Shown piece after piece: positions 21,122 to 32,239 of a DNA stretch of 64,000 nucleotides; position 1 is the stretch's first letter, and each line of letters opens with the position of its first letter. The position numbers and the translations under genes were made by a program. This stretch comes from Hemileia vastatrix (taxonomy: Eukaryota; Basidiomycota; Pucciniomycetes; Pucciniales; Zaghouaniaceae), in assembly GCA_030280995.1 (NCBI GenBank), contig JASXTE010000015.1, forward strand, positions 21,596,501 to 21,660,500. Direction: 5' to 3'. The notes beneath the pieces were generated by a model that was given only the letters and a program-made list of their open reading frames with translations, was not told where the DNA came from and did no database searches.

Positions 21122-23871
21122 AATCTTTAATAAATCTTCTATAGAAATTGGCAAAACCCAAAAATCCTTGGAGGGATTTAACAGTTTTGGGCTCAGGCCA
21201 TTCCAGGACTTTTTGAACCTTTTTTTCATCCATGACTAAACCATCAGTGGATAACGTAAACCCCAAAAAATCAATAGATTTAAGATGGAATTCGCATTTA
21301 TTGTGCTTGGCGTAGAGACCATGATCCTGAAGGCAATTTAGAACCTGTCGAACATGATGAATATGTTCATACAGTGTCTCTGAGAAAATCAAAATATTGC
21401 CTAAGTGGACAACAACAAATTGTTTGACAACATCTTGAAAGATGTCATTAACAAAAATTTGTAAAGTAGATGGTGCGTTACATAATCAAAAAGGCATTAG
21501 TAAATATTCAAAACTACCAAATCTAGTGCGCATTGCAGTCAGTGGTTCATGACCTTCCGCAATGCAAATATAATTATAAGCGCCTCTAAGATCAATTTTA
21601 GAAAAGTAATTAGCACCATTAAAATGGGTAAGAAGAAATGACATAGGAGGAACTGGGTATTCATTCTTCTTTGTAACTGTGTTGAGCTTTCTATAGTCAA
21701 CACACAACCTAAGGCTACCGTATTTTTTCTTTACAAAAAGAACAGGGGAGCCGGTTGGATATTTACTGGCTCTGATGAAAACTTTGGCTACATTCTCTGC
21801 AATGCAGTCTTGGAGACCTTGTTATTTGTCCTTCAATAAAGAATAGACAGGACCTGCCAGAGGTACTGGACCTATTAACTCTATTTGACGGTCGTAGGGT
21901 CGATGAGGTGGTAAAATATTGGCCTTGCGGATTGAGAAAACATCAATGAAATCATGATAGATCTCCGGTAGAGTTGATTTAATGGCTTCAACTTTGATTT
22001 GGTAGTCCTCATCATCTTTGAGAGAGTCTGTTGAGGGAAGACCAGAATTGAGAGAGCATAATTTGACTACTTCGAGGCAATTTAAATACTCTTCGAGTGA
22101 AGTGACCAAGCTAGAAGGGTTAGCCAATTGCTCATTTAGAGAAATATCAGATGCTTGCAAGTCATCTGGAAGAGATTTTTCCTCTAGAAGGACATTGTCA
22201 GGCAGGTTGTTTAACTCCCTATTGACCTGCATTAAAGAATCAGAAATATACCTAGTACGTGGGGTGATCAATCTTGTGACCAATCAATTTCAGGATTCCA
22301 ATGCGATAAAAAGTCATGGCCAAGGATGGTATCGTCCATTCTTGGGGCGTCCAAGACTGATAATTCCCACTCGAAGGGGGGAAAATTTGGAAAGTTGAAA
22401 ACCCATAAAACTTTCTTACTTACCCAATATTTGGGTTCCTCTGATTCGACCAAATATATTGGAGTTTGATCGATATCTGTGAATGTCAGCTTTAACTTCT
22501 TGGCAAAAGATAAACTGAGAAAAGAAATTGAAGCTCCAGAGTCTATAAGACAACTGAAGGGGGTATCCTCCTTGAAAAGAATGAATCTCAAGCGGTTTAA
22601 GGCAACTCCAGTCCTTAAGACATGGTGGTTCTGTGCATTGGGAGAGATAAGATAGTTTGATTTGCACACAAGTAAACTATCTACTAGTTTTTTGAACTTG
22701 AACTAGTAAGTTGTCTTTCCTTCAACTTCACACAATATTCTAGCTTGTGCTTACCCCCACAATACATACATAACCCATTATCTGCTTGCCTCTTCCTCTC
22801 AGCTTCTTTAAGCTCCCCTTTTGGATCCAGTACTTTAATAATATCACCTGGGGTCGAGCCTTTTGGTCAAGGTTTGTCCTTTCCCTTATTGGTTTTGGAT
22901 TGAGTCAAGGAGGATTGAGTTGTCCGTGGGTGTGAAGAAGGTCCCGATTTAAAATTTAGGCCTTGAGATTTGTTGGCATATCGACGATGTTGTAGTTGTC
23001 CTTGGTAAATGCTGTTGAGTTCCAGGGTTCAATCCATTAAATCCGTTAGAGTAGTCATATTCTGACCATGAAGATTTAATTGATCCAGAATCCTATAAGG
23101 AAGTCCTTTTTTGAAATGATACTTGAGAGCAGCATCATTCCAACCTACTCAAGTTTGAAGTGCTTTGAAGTTCAAAATATATTCAGAGGCTTTACCGTTA
23201 CCACTCATGCAAAGGAAATCAAGTTCAATTTCTGTGTTGTCAGTTTCATTAGGGTCACCAAACAACCTAAAGAGTTGGTCTTCGAATTTTTCCCAATTAT
23301 TAATAAGTAAGATGGTTTCTGTCAAAGAGAGCATGAGAAGATAAGGTTTGAACCATCTTGCTGCTTTTCCGGCTAGGAATGAAAAAGCATAAACAACCTT
23401 CAATTGGTCATTATTGAAGGTTCGAGGGTCGTTATGGAACAGGAGCTTGCAGGTTTGCAAGAAGGACCGCAATCTGTCTGGATGTTCTCCATTGAATTTA
23501 TCAGGAGATTTCATGGAAGGAGTTTTGAATTTAGATCCCTCCAAAGATGTTGGATTGGAAAGGGTTTTCATGAAAAGTCTCATGAAGTCTTCCAGCAAAT
23601 TAGATGGTCCAGGTTCTGAAGGTTGACCAGAAGGGTGAGTAGCAGGGGCGGATGGTGCCTCATGCATCGTATCCTCTCCTTCTTCTTCCTTGCTAGAATC
23701 ATCAAAATCCTGGGGGATGTCTTCTACAGATTGGACTGAATGTCCCCATTCCCTAAGGTTGAGAGGTTCCAAGGAGTGAGTGTGGGAAACAGGCCGTGTG
23801 GCTGTTGGCCTGCCTCTGGCACAAGCCCTAGTAGTAGCGCCCATAGGAGGAGTGCATTGAACAGGTGCCAT
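21122..23871 (-). pseudogene. Gypsy-A gag, protease and RT (decayed)
   Basis: ATG at 23871 (minus) starts MAPVQCTPPMGATTRACARG, 76 bp after the 5' LTR. Gag has FKTPSMKSPDKFNGEHPDRL and WEKFEDQLFRLFGDPNETDN, the capsid-like region of rust-type Gypsy elements. A CX2CX4HX4C zinc knuckle (CMYCGGKHKLEYC) is at about 22725-22765. Protease DSGA is in FSCLIDSGASISFL at about 22540-22580. RT motifs: LCVDYRKLNTVTKKNEYPVP, YFSKIDLRGAYNYICIAEG, FGSFEYLLMPF. The active-site box reads VVVHLGNILIF where YLDD is expected, so both aspartates are gone. The frame is broken by several indels and stops. It ends at 21122 in NFYRRFIKD, where the solo LTR is inserted. Confidence 0.88.
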
Positions 23872-23946
23872 TTAAACAATTTAAAACACCTGAAAAAAGG
23901 ACGTAGTAGTACCAAAGAATGAGAACTACGGAGAATTAAATTATAC

Positions 23947-24735
23947 TGTCACCGGACAACCTACGCACAAGGTCGAGGGTGTTCCTGGAAGTGAGATGAG
24001 GAGAGTAGTTTAGAAACTTCTTCAAAGCACAGAGGAAACGTTCGAGGAAGTGATTTGAAGATGACTCGAAGGAAGAGCTACTGCTTCGAGATATGTTTGA
24101 TAAGAATTCTAATATAATTTAAAGGTAATATTAATATTCTTAAGATCTCACAAAGGGTTGGAAACTCAATAATCAAATATTTAGGATTTAGAAATAATTA
24201 ATGAGAAAAATAAGGAAAGATACAATAATAATGATTTAACCTGAAGCTTTACCACTATTAACTATATATACGTTTTATAATTTAATTCTAAAGAATGTCA
24301 AACCAAAATCCAACCCCTTTTATATCCTTTACTCCTCCTCGCATTGACCTCATACCACAGACCACCAAAATTACACCTGTTACACCTGGACCCTCCTCAC
24401 TAACATCTGTTAACCCTTTAATCCTCCACTAACCATCCCGTCCATGCTCACTACCCCTTTTAATAACCCACAGATATTTAATAAACCTTTTAGTGAATTA
24501 TTACATTAACTATTGCGCTGTGTGTCGCTTATTGAGGAAAAGACTAAGACACACTATTGAGAGATTGACTAATTTAGATTTGGAGTTTAGACTAGGGTGG
24601 TTGAATAGTGAGTACACAAAGGAAAGTTGCAGTTGCTATGTAGAATTGCTTTCTGCGCTTTGAGTATGGATTTAGACCTCTATATTATTGATTTAATGAG
24701 CTGCTTTTGCCTCGAGTGTCACATGGCGCATGACA
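23947..24735 (-). repeat. Gypsy-A 5' LTR (789 bp)
   Basis: On the minus strand it starts TGTCATGCGCCATGTGACAC and ends GGTTGTCCGGTGACA. TATAAAAGGGG is at about 24315-24325 (minus). Its inverted partner is the solo LTR at 1960-2753/21102-21121. No TGG-type primer site is seen directly after it, so self-priming of the Tf1/sushi kind is possible but unproven. Confidence 0.9.
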
Positions 24736-24859
24736 ATATGGTGGAATGGGGGGGAATTATTTCTTTTCTTTCTTATTTTTTTTTTCTCTTTTATATTTCT
24801 TTTCATTTTCTTTTAATTTGGTGATGGTTAATTACAAGTAGGGAGGATAATTAGACTGG

Positions 24860-25040
24860 AATAGTTTAAATGACCATGTGGGGGGGATGTTATGTGCCTA
24901 GGCACCTTATGTACATAGTCATTTAGGATATAGACTGTAGTAGTGGCGTCCCCTGTTCTCCGGTTCTTTCCGGAGTTCTACATGCTGACACCGTGCTACA
25001 CCTACCACATGAGTTATAACAGAGTAAACTATAGCATCCT
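24860..25040 (+). repeat. Probable LTR-element remnant (purine tract and LTR start)
   Basis: GTGGGGGGGA is directly followed by TGTTATGTGCCTAGGCACC (from about 24888), the layout of a polypurine tract and LTR start; the palindrome TGCCTAGGCA lies just inside. No second copy is in the window, so family and end are unknown. The preceding 24736-24860 is T-rich without a gene. Confidence 0.4.
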
Positions 25041-25244
25041 ATATACATTAATTCGGAAGACAAAGGCGGTTCCAGCGATGCTCTTGGGCTTCTTAGATAC
25101 AGGTTTATCCAGACACTTTTTCACGGCATCTATAATTCAGCTATACCGGAAAACCTTGCGGGTTTCTTGCCACTAATTCCCTGTCAAAAGTGATTAACTC
25201 ATGTTTTTGGCGGGGGATCAGAGTGTTAAGGTGGAAAAGGAAAG

Positions 25245-25316
25245 TGTCTCCTACAGGATTCGAACCTGTGACCACTTATGACATGTTAGCTGCTCTAGCC
25301 ACTGAGCTAAGGAAAC
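25245..25316 (-). tRNA. tRNA-like gene or tRNA-derived sequence (anticodon loop atypical)
   Basis: On the minus strand GTTTCCT pairs fully with AGGAGAC (acceptor, one wobble). The D arm is GCTC-AGTGGCTA-GAGC and the T arm ACAGG-TTCGAAT-CCTGT; both internal pol III promoter boxes are therefore present, and TTTT follows about 10 nt downstream. The anticodon stem GCTAA/TAAGT has one mismatch and the loop CATGTCA lacks the invariant U33; read by position the anticodon would be TGT (Thr). This could be a genuine tRNA with a sequence change, a tRNA pseudogene, or the head of a SINE. Confidence 0.5.
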
Positions 25317-26936
25317 CAGGGCGAGGTGCAACCACAACACAGAGACGGGAAACCTTCAAGCTTTTCAGGTTTTGCTGTATATACAGCTAGTTGGAAAAAT
25401 TGCTCTTATTTTGTCCCTCATCCCCCGCCAAAAGCGACCTAAATTTATGTTTTCTTGGGGAGATGGAAGAAAAAAATACAGAAAGCTTTTTTCAAGTAGC
25501 TGTATATTGAAATACAGATATAAATATTGGTCGGGACTTAAAATGTTCTTTCGCCACAAATTTTTCGCGTTGATACTTTCTAATGTTGCTTATTTTCCCT
25601 ATGCATTGACAGCTTCTTCAAATAGCTCTACTAAGTAACAGTTAATTATGGAAAGATTTCGGTTGTCTTACATCCCATCCCCCGCCAAAATCATGAGTTT
25701 TGAGCAGCTGACCTATACTTTTGGCGGAGATGGGAGGCATGACAACCGTGAGCTTTCCAGGATGAGCTGTAACAACTCCGTCCAATGCCGCAAATTCCAA
25801 GCCAATCCAATCAACCTTCAAACATCCACTGGTCTCGAAAATAATATCTCGGCTCCACTGAATAACGATAGTTAATTTTCATTTATTTTGCAATTAGTAT
25901 GGGTCATGGCTAAAATGAGGACGTGGCAAAAGATATATTTGTCCTCAAAGATACTCCCTTGGTTGAAACGGCTGCACTCCAAACTCCATGTGTAAAGGAC
26001 TTGATCGATGGCTATACTAAAAATAATACGGCATAATTGATATAGATCTTTCCTTTGAAATTGTTTGATGATTTGATTTTTTATTTCTATGGTTTTTTGC
26101 TTAATGCTAAATATCTCTGGCCTATTTTTTCCTTAGGTTATAATTAACAGGATAAAATTTCATACAACAGCACAGCAATAGCAATCTAAAGTCAAATGGG
26201 ACCGGATTAGCATACGGCGGAAAAATTTATTAAGATTCGGTATGTACGGAGTTGAGTCGATTCATTCTTGTGGCATATTTTCGATTCCTAGTATATCTAC
26301 TAAAATATCTCATATTTACCAGTAAAATTACTATCCCAGCTGACAAACCCTTGATCCAAGGGATTTACGGAGGCTCATCAAACAGGACGCTACCAGAAAT
26401 AGGGTGCAATCAAAAATTAAACCCACAACAAAGAGCACTTACTGCAACAGCGTTGCAGAGTTGGATAAATTTTAATTCTTCACACATTCTTTCTATTTTT
26501 TCCCCTTTCTCCACGCCAAAGGGACTTCCATTTCCAGCTCCTATATTTACAGTTCTATAAACACATCCGTCTCTTCAGTTGTCCAATCTAAGCTAGTATC
26601 TAGGAACATTATATTTTCCCTTCTACTATTAACATGAAAATCTACGCTCATCCCTGTCCGCTGAACGTTGGCAATTCTAGTTTTATTCTTTACTATAAGA
26701 GCAGGCAACCATCAATTCCAAAATCACCCTGTAGACCTAGCTTGTTAAATACCTGCACAATATCATTCGACTATAATCATTGTTGTACTGCTTCTAAGCC
26801 GAATACACGACAGGCTTCGCCATTTCACCGCTCTTCTAGTATTTCGCATTCATTGTTGGAACTCCCTTGACAGTAGGTCCGTTTATGATGTATGAATCGC
26901 CCCATTAATGAGCTAAAGTTTGTCTTGTAGTTTCAA
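25317..26936. other. Stretch with no supported gene (contains the hairpin repeats)
   Basis: Short open frames occur (for example one at 25543 with a hydrophobic start, MFFRHKFFALILSN) but none has a second exon, a recognisable domain or a consistent frame. Sequence composition is higher in GC than the AT-rich DNA to the right, so this may be host intergenic DNA. Confidence 0.4.
25673..25735. repeat. Hairpin repeat with CATCCCCCGCCAAAA arms
   Basis: TCCCATCCCCCGCCAAAA (25673-25690) is matched in inverted orientation by TTTTGGCGGAGATGGGA (25719-25735). The same core occurs as CTCATCCCCCGCCAAAA at about 25420-25436 and inverted as TTTTTGGCGGGGGATC at about 25204-25219, so it is a dispersed local repeat. 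Confidence 0.7.
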
Positions 26937-27284
26937 ATGAACATTTTATACGTTTTTGGTTTATTAATTAGCTTAGTGGCCTGTGACCTCCAATTTGGGG
27001 CACTGGAAATCTACTCTTCTAAAGATTGTTCAGACCAAGGTCAAGGCAGACAATTTCCACTCAACAAACCTGGTACGAGTCAATGCGAGAGGGTGCAGCA
27101 TAGCGCTGGTCATGCTGTACGAATGATAGTTGATCGAAAAAACTTCGGCGTTTGTACTGGTTTTGTTTACAATGATAATGCGTGTATATATTCTCCCGTC
27201 CAGGTCATTGCAGATGACACCGGCCGGTGCCAAAACACAACTTTTCCCAAGGACATCTGGTCTTATAATGTTAGATGTCTCTGA
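26937..27284 (+). CDS. Small secreted cysteine-rich protein (candidate effector)
   Basis: One exon of 115 codons from ATG 26937 to TGA 27282-27284. Residues 1-15 form a signal peptide (MNILYVFGLLISLVAC, hydrophobic core and small residue before the cleavage site). The mature part has exactly six cysteines (positions 31, 50, 73, 83, 98, 114), an even number that fits three disulfide bonds, no transmembrane segment and no GPI-like tail. I do not recognise the family. Size, secretion and cysteine content fit the small secreted proteins that plant-associated fungi release, including effectors, but that role is inference. It stands alone between retroelements with no neighbouring host gene in the window. 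Confidence 0.65.
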   Translation: MNILYVFGLLISLVACDLQFGALEIYSSKDCSDQGQGRQFPLNKPGTSQCERVQHSAGHAVRMIVDRKNFGVCTGFVYNDNACIYSPVQVIADDTGRCQNTTFPKDIWSYNVRCL

Positions 27285-29330
27285 TGGGATAGATTTTTGT
27301 GCACAGTTGAAGAGGTAGCGCAATGTTTCTGATTCATTCTTATTTCATATTCTTTTCATAACTTTGGGTTTTCTTTTAACGTTAGGGTTACATGCGACAA
27401 TTGGGATCAATAATTCTTCATTCGAGTCCACCTGTGGGCGGAGTTTAGGATTAATGTTAATTCAAATAGTTATGGTATAAAGCTAAATATAGTGGGAATA
27501 GTGTTATACAATTGGGTTTTGGGCCTTGTTTTTCAAGCGGTGATTAATAAACATATTCATGGATTTAAATCTTTAAATATAAGGGGCTTGATACATTGTT
27601 GATGAGTATGTATTTCTGGTACATTGCAGCCAAAAAACTGCTAAAAATAACAGCAGAATTGCCACCACAAAAACCAGTTGTCATTCTGCCTATGGATGTG
27701 CAGATCTGTCAATCAAATGTCTCTTTTCGTCTCCTCCACTAAGGGTCAAATGAGTGTATTAAGCCAGTAATATCTCTTGTTCATTGCTGTTTTCCATTGA
27801 TGTTAAAGCTAGATTTTTCAAATTAAGGTTACATTTTAATGACATTCATTCTATAGAGGTCAAGCAGTTTTTTTTTCAACATGCCATTTACCGTCATTTC
27901 ACAAAGGCTTGCAGAAAAAATCATTTGCATTTTAGAAAGACTCTTGTAGTCACTTTTCAGCAAGCAGAAATCAAAGGAAGTGAAGAAACTAGAGAAAACC
28001 TTGCCCTTTTAAGTAAAAAGGTGAGTTTTTAATTTTCTAACCTTTACAAATTACTTTTTGACTAATGAAAGGGTTCTTGATTCAGTAAAAATTTATTCTT
28101 GATTATGTGAAGAAATTGGAAAGAGAAAAAGCTGAAAGGCTCACATTTACACTAGTAAAATTAGAAATGTCACTAAGAAACACCAGTTATACAATACTTA
28201 ATACCAGAAAAACAGAGATATCAAAGATAGAAATTACTTAAGAAAAGCTGCCACACTTGTCCCAGAGACTGAAATGCAGAAATTATGTACCAGAGAAGTA
28301 TATACTTGGCACAAGTTGCCACACTTAGGCAAGAGACAGCAAATACTTGGTGCAGTTACCAAGCTTCACCAGAGACTGGAGGGATTGATAAAAGAAAGTG
28401 TTAATTTCAACTTTTATTTTTAGTTAATGTCATATTTTAAGTGTTAAATTTGAGTTTTCAAGTATGAGAGCTATCCAATAGTACCCTTCAAGTATATATC
28501 AGAAGTTGAATAGTAAAATTATTATTGGTTTTTGTTCAAAGATCACCCTTTGCCTATTCTACTTCTCCTACTTTTTACCATTCTAATGGTACCCTATATG
28601 CATAATATTCACCAATATTTTATCTATTCTATATGCATGTTTTAATTTTACAGCCAAAATTTGCTATTTGACCACCTGACATAAGTTAATCCCCTCCTCT
28701 GTTGATCCAGAATGAGCCAGTAGTCAAGAAAAACATCACTTAAAAACTTTAAAACTAAAATAAAAATTCAAGAAAACTTATAAAAGATTTCTGAACATCT
28801 GGAATTAATTTTAAACTAATTTAAGAAGTCTGTGCTAAATTATTCTTCCAAGGAGAAATCATCAAAATAAAGTAAATTTTTAAGAAAAGTAGAAAATTAA
28901 AAATTAACTTAAATAAAATATTAAAATTTCTAAAAATATCAAAAAAATTACAGAAAGTATGCTTTATTTAGCATTTTGATTCATACATAACTTGAGACTC
29001 CAGCTTTAATATTGAGACTAATCAAAATGGTTTTACACTTGATTTTTCTTAAATCAATCATAAGATTGAATTTGAAATTTTCCTCCAAAATTTAACAGCC
29101 AAAATACAAATTTCCATTAAATAAACTTTTTTATCTCTTTTTGAGTCACTGTTTGTTTAAAATTATTTTAAATCTGGAAAATTAACTAGAATTCTAATCT
29201 TTAGAATTCCACAGTGTTCATTTCTAATGTGTTTGACTCACCCAATATATCTAAGGCTAAACCAAAAAAAGAAATATTTAGTTGAGATTTTGAAAAAGGC
29301 CACAATAAACTCATGAACAAATACTTTAAC
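27285..29330. other. AT-rich stretch without a supported gene
   Basis: No domain or long reading frame. At about 28245-28385 three imperfect copies of a short unit occur (GCCACACTT followed by CAGAGACTG or AAGAGACAG and TACTTGG), a decayed local repeat. The rest is low in GC and holds nothing I can name. Confidence 0.4.
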
Positions 29331-30440
29331 ACTGTCAGTATAGTCTAGTATATAAGTATGATATAATAGTGTTATTTTATGGTCCTACTACTTATTAATA
29401 ATTGATTTAGTGATTAAACCTCAGGGGAAGACTAATAGAATAGTTATACTCAAATAAAACTCACAATACTTGGATTTAAATGCGTGCTAGTGGTAGAAAA
29501 TAGAAGAATAAAATATAGTTATAGCTATTATAAAGATAATATCAATTTATAAGGGCTTTATAATATATTTCTGAATACTAATAATTGTATTGTAGTGTTT
29601 GTTTGAAGTGTAGTAATTGAATGATGATAATAAACCGTCAAAATCCCTCCTTACTTATACCCAAATCCACTGGAGTGCACAGACCTTCAATCCAGATGAT
29701 GTCACTGCTATCCCTGGCAATTACAGCACTGTGAGGGCCCATCACCTCCCCATGGCGTCCACTTCAAGCAGTTTCAACACCCAGACCTCCAGTAAGGACC
29801 CTCCATCACTATTAATAATAACACAGAGTCATACCATAAATAGAAAACCCAGATAAAAGCGGATACCATAAAGAAACAGGTAAAATAAATGATCAAAAAG
29901 AGATTTAATGAAATTAAAAGCATATAAAGGAAACAAATAAAATGTCCAAGCCCCCAATAACATCCCCAAGCATCCACATTAGCCCAAAAACATCTTTCCA
30001 ACCCATAAATCCGTGAATAACCATCCAAGGAAGTAATTTTAGTTGTCCAAACTGGGTGTATGCGCCTGATATAGGTGTCTATGCTTCTTTAGGCGTTGTG
30101 AGTCCACTGATTTTGTCCATATGACCTAAAATAAGCAGAAAAACAAAGGTTATAGGCTATTAAGGGGCTAAAACCCACTTATATACCTAAATATACATAA
30201 TATACTGCATATTTCACTGAATATGAGATTTATGTATACATATAAGCTTATGTATGTCAATAATTACTTCATATCACTTAAGATAAGTATATTATGACTC
30301 CATTAACACCTTAATAAGTATTATTAGGCCATGGATAAGCTATTTAAACTATTATAAATTATATAATAGAATAATAATTATATATATATATAATAAAATA
30401 ATATATATTATTATTTTAACCTTATTTTTAAGATATAAGC
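29331..30440. other. Unassigned stretch, possibly the inner part of a minus-strand LTR
   Basis: Lies left of the LTR head at 30509 and may be the rest of that LTR, but homology to the other copies fades after about 60 bp. A short GC-richer patch at 29617-29856 gives an open frame with TFNPDDVTAIPGNY; I could not relate it to a known gag. Confidence 0.3.
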
Positions 30441-30509
30441 TTAATCTAGTTAAGGTTATCTTATTTTAAGCATAATAAATACTCAGTCCTAAGGATATTT
30501 AGGCTGACA
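30441..30509 (-). repeat. LTR head of the element E family, minus orientation
   Basis: Minus strand from 30509 reads TGTCAGCCTAAATATCC and then AGGACTGAGTA, matching the LTR starts at 30632 and 54163. The far end is not determined. Confidence 0.65.
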
Positions 30510-30570
30510 AACACCATATTTTATTTTACTTTATTTTTTTTTTCACACAGCAGAATGAAATTGCAATGAG

Positions 30571-30631
30571 ACATTAGTTTCAGTTCACATACTGAATTGA
30601 ATCAATTTTGTGATTGAACTGAATCTAATGT
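30571..30631. repeat. Hairpin abutting an LTR head
   Basis: ACATTAGTTTCAGTTC on the left is matched in inverted orientation by GAACTGAATCTAATGT on the right (one mismatch in 16). The right arm touches the TG of the LTR at 30632. With the minus LTR head ending at 30509, the hairpin lies in a 122-bp spacer between two divergent LTR heads. Confidence 0.75.
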
Positions 30632-32130
30632 TGTCAGCCTAGATATTTCCAGGACTGAGTATAACAAGCATATATAATATGCTAGACACATGTATTACAC
30701 ATGAAAAAAATACCTAAGTGTATACAATATGTATACATAAGTAAAATAAGTCATATACTACAGCATATGCCATTAGAATACCTTATATACTTGCATATCC
30801 CCACCTTTTATAGATCTTATGTACTTAATAATAAGTTAGAATATGTTAGGATAATCTTAAGTACCTTAGAAACAAGGTTACATAATCTTTAAGTACTCTT
30901 AAAGTTGTTTTTTCATTATTATAGTGAAATACTTGATAAACACACTTTAAACACTTAAAAGTTGGATATATGCACTATAAATTTAATAATATTTAAATTT
31001 CTCCTTGACAGATCAATTTTCCCTTTTAAGCACATTTTATTTGAATACTTAATCCTCTTCTAATAACACTTTTAAAATTTGTGATTTTTTATGCCTAAAA
31101 TGGCTTATGATACTGGCATTATGCTGCCTCCATTTATCCCATGTGCATAGCTTCATTAATAAAAAATCTATTAATTTCATGCTAAATTACCACCAGAGTT
31201 TATTCTCTGTTTGTATAATCATTCTAAAACAAACAAGAGGTTCTTATTTAGTGTGCTAATTGCATTAATAGTGCATTGACCTCATTATATGCACTAATTT
31301 CATTAGTAAACTTAAGATTGGCACCCAATTTTCACAACCACACTTAAAATCGCCTATTTAGTCAAGGATTTACCAGTTCAAGTTCCTTACAAGATTCTGC
31401 ATTCAGTCTCCCCATATTTCACATCCTCTTTTTGGTTTCTCAATGAGTTCTTAGGCTATATTAGTTATTTTTATATGAGAATTTCACAGGGAAAATTGTT
31501 ATAATTAGTTTTTTAATTTCTACTGTTGATTCTCCTTAATTAGAAAGTATTTTTAGGTCCTTTTACATACTTTTTTAGTGGTTTATTTTAAGAATAACAT
31601 GCATAAACTCTCTTTTTGGGCTATCACCAAATTTTTATGGATTACCCCATGTTATTGTATTTTTGTATGTGATATGATTCCTCTTTTGTTATAGGAAACC
31701 TCTTGGTTTGATGGAAATGGGGGATTGCTAGTATACAGTTTCATTAGCCATGTAGAGAGCTAGGGAAACAAGGGGGGACATTAGGGGTATATGTATTGAT
31801 AAGGAGGAGGTTTTTGGGCTATTATCTTAAATTCCTTTACATCAACTTTTGAATGTATAACATATCAATTTCAATACATATTCATTATTACTGTTCAAGT
31901 ATTTTAAATATTGTTTTAAATAATAATCTCTATTTTTCTACCAAATAAGCTGTATAAAATTTAAAATGAGTGAGATTAAATTACTGAACTTATTATATTG
32001 AATTATATTTTAATACTATAATTAGATTTGGACATCAAAATTCATACTAGACCATTAAAATCTTCAAGAAAACTGAATTATTAAGCTATTAACCTCTCTG
32101 TACTTGAACTTAGCTTGAAAAATGTCTTGT
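30632..32130 (+). repeat. LTR of the element E family (solo or truncated), plus orientation
   Basis: From TGTCAGCCTAGATATTTCC onward the sequence tracks the element E LTR (from 54163) for well over 1 kb, sharing for example TGTATACATAAGTAAAAT, CTTATGTACTTAATA, GACAGATCAATT, TAATAGTGCATTGACCT and GGAGGAGGTTTTTGGG. Similarity fades near 32110-32130. No gag follows, so it is a solo LTR or a truncated copy. Confidence 0.75.
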
Positions 32131-32239
32131 TTCCATTTTTTCCCTCTGTGTTATTCATTTAAGTATTTGTGAAAAAAAAGAGTTAATTCAGCACTTTAAA
32201 TTGATTAAATTGAATTTTATTAGTGAGAATGATTGGTAA

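Larger units (their letters stand above)
1..24735 (-). mobile_element. Gypsy-A, a Ty3/Gypsy chromovirus, minus strand, interrupted by nested elements and cut by the window start
   Basis: Order on the minus strand: 5' LTR (23947-24735), gag (from 23871), zinc knuckle, aspartic protease and RT (down to 21122), then an interruption, then RNase H, integrase and the start of a chromodomain (1959 to 1). The two halves belong together: the minus-strand reading ends in FYRRFIKD at 21122 and resumes with DYSKTISNL at 1959 once one copy of the 5-bp duplication AATCT (1955-1959 and 21122-21126) is removed. The 3' LTR must lie left of the window. The reading frames carry many stops and both catalytic aspartates of the RT box are lost, so this copy is dead. 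Element boundaries on the right and the internal order are secure. The chromovirus assignment rests on the chromodomain seen at 1-90. Confidence 0.9.

Noticed and set aside
25372..25875. Possible second secreted protein with a hydrophobic start at 25543
   Set aside because: The 31-codon frame stops at once, and no intron with a compatible phase joins it to the downstream frame at 25648-25875; the region is the hairpin repeat.
26634..26870. 78-codon plus-strand frame upstream of the secreted protein gene
   Set aside because: No domain, signal peptide or splice signal; composition looks random.
28240..28390. CRISPR-like or minisatellite array
   Set aside because: Only three imperfect copies with unequal spacing in a eukaryotic setting; listed as a decayed local repeat.
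29617..29856. 79-codon frame resembling a gag start
   Set aside because: The short GC-richer patch has no capsid or zinc motif and no neighbouring pol; too little to call.
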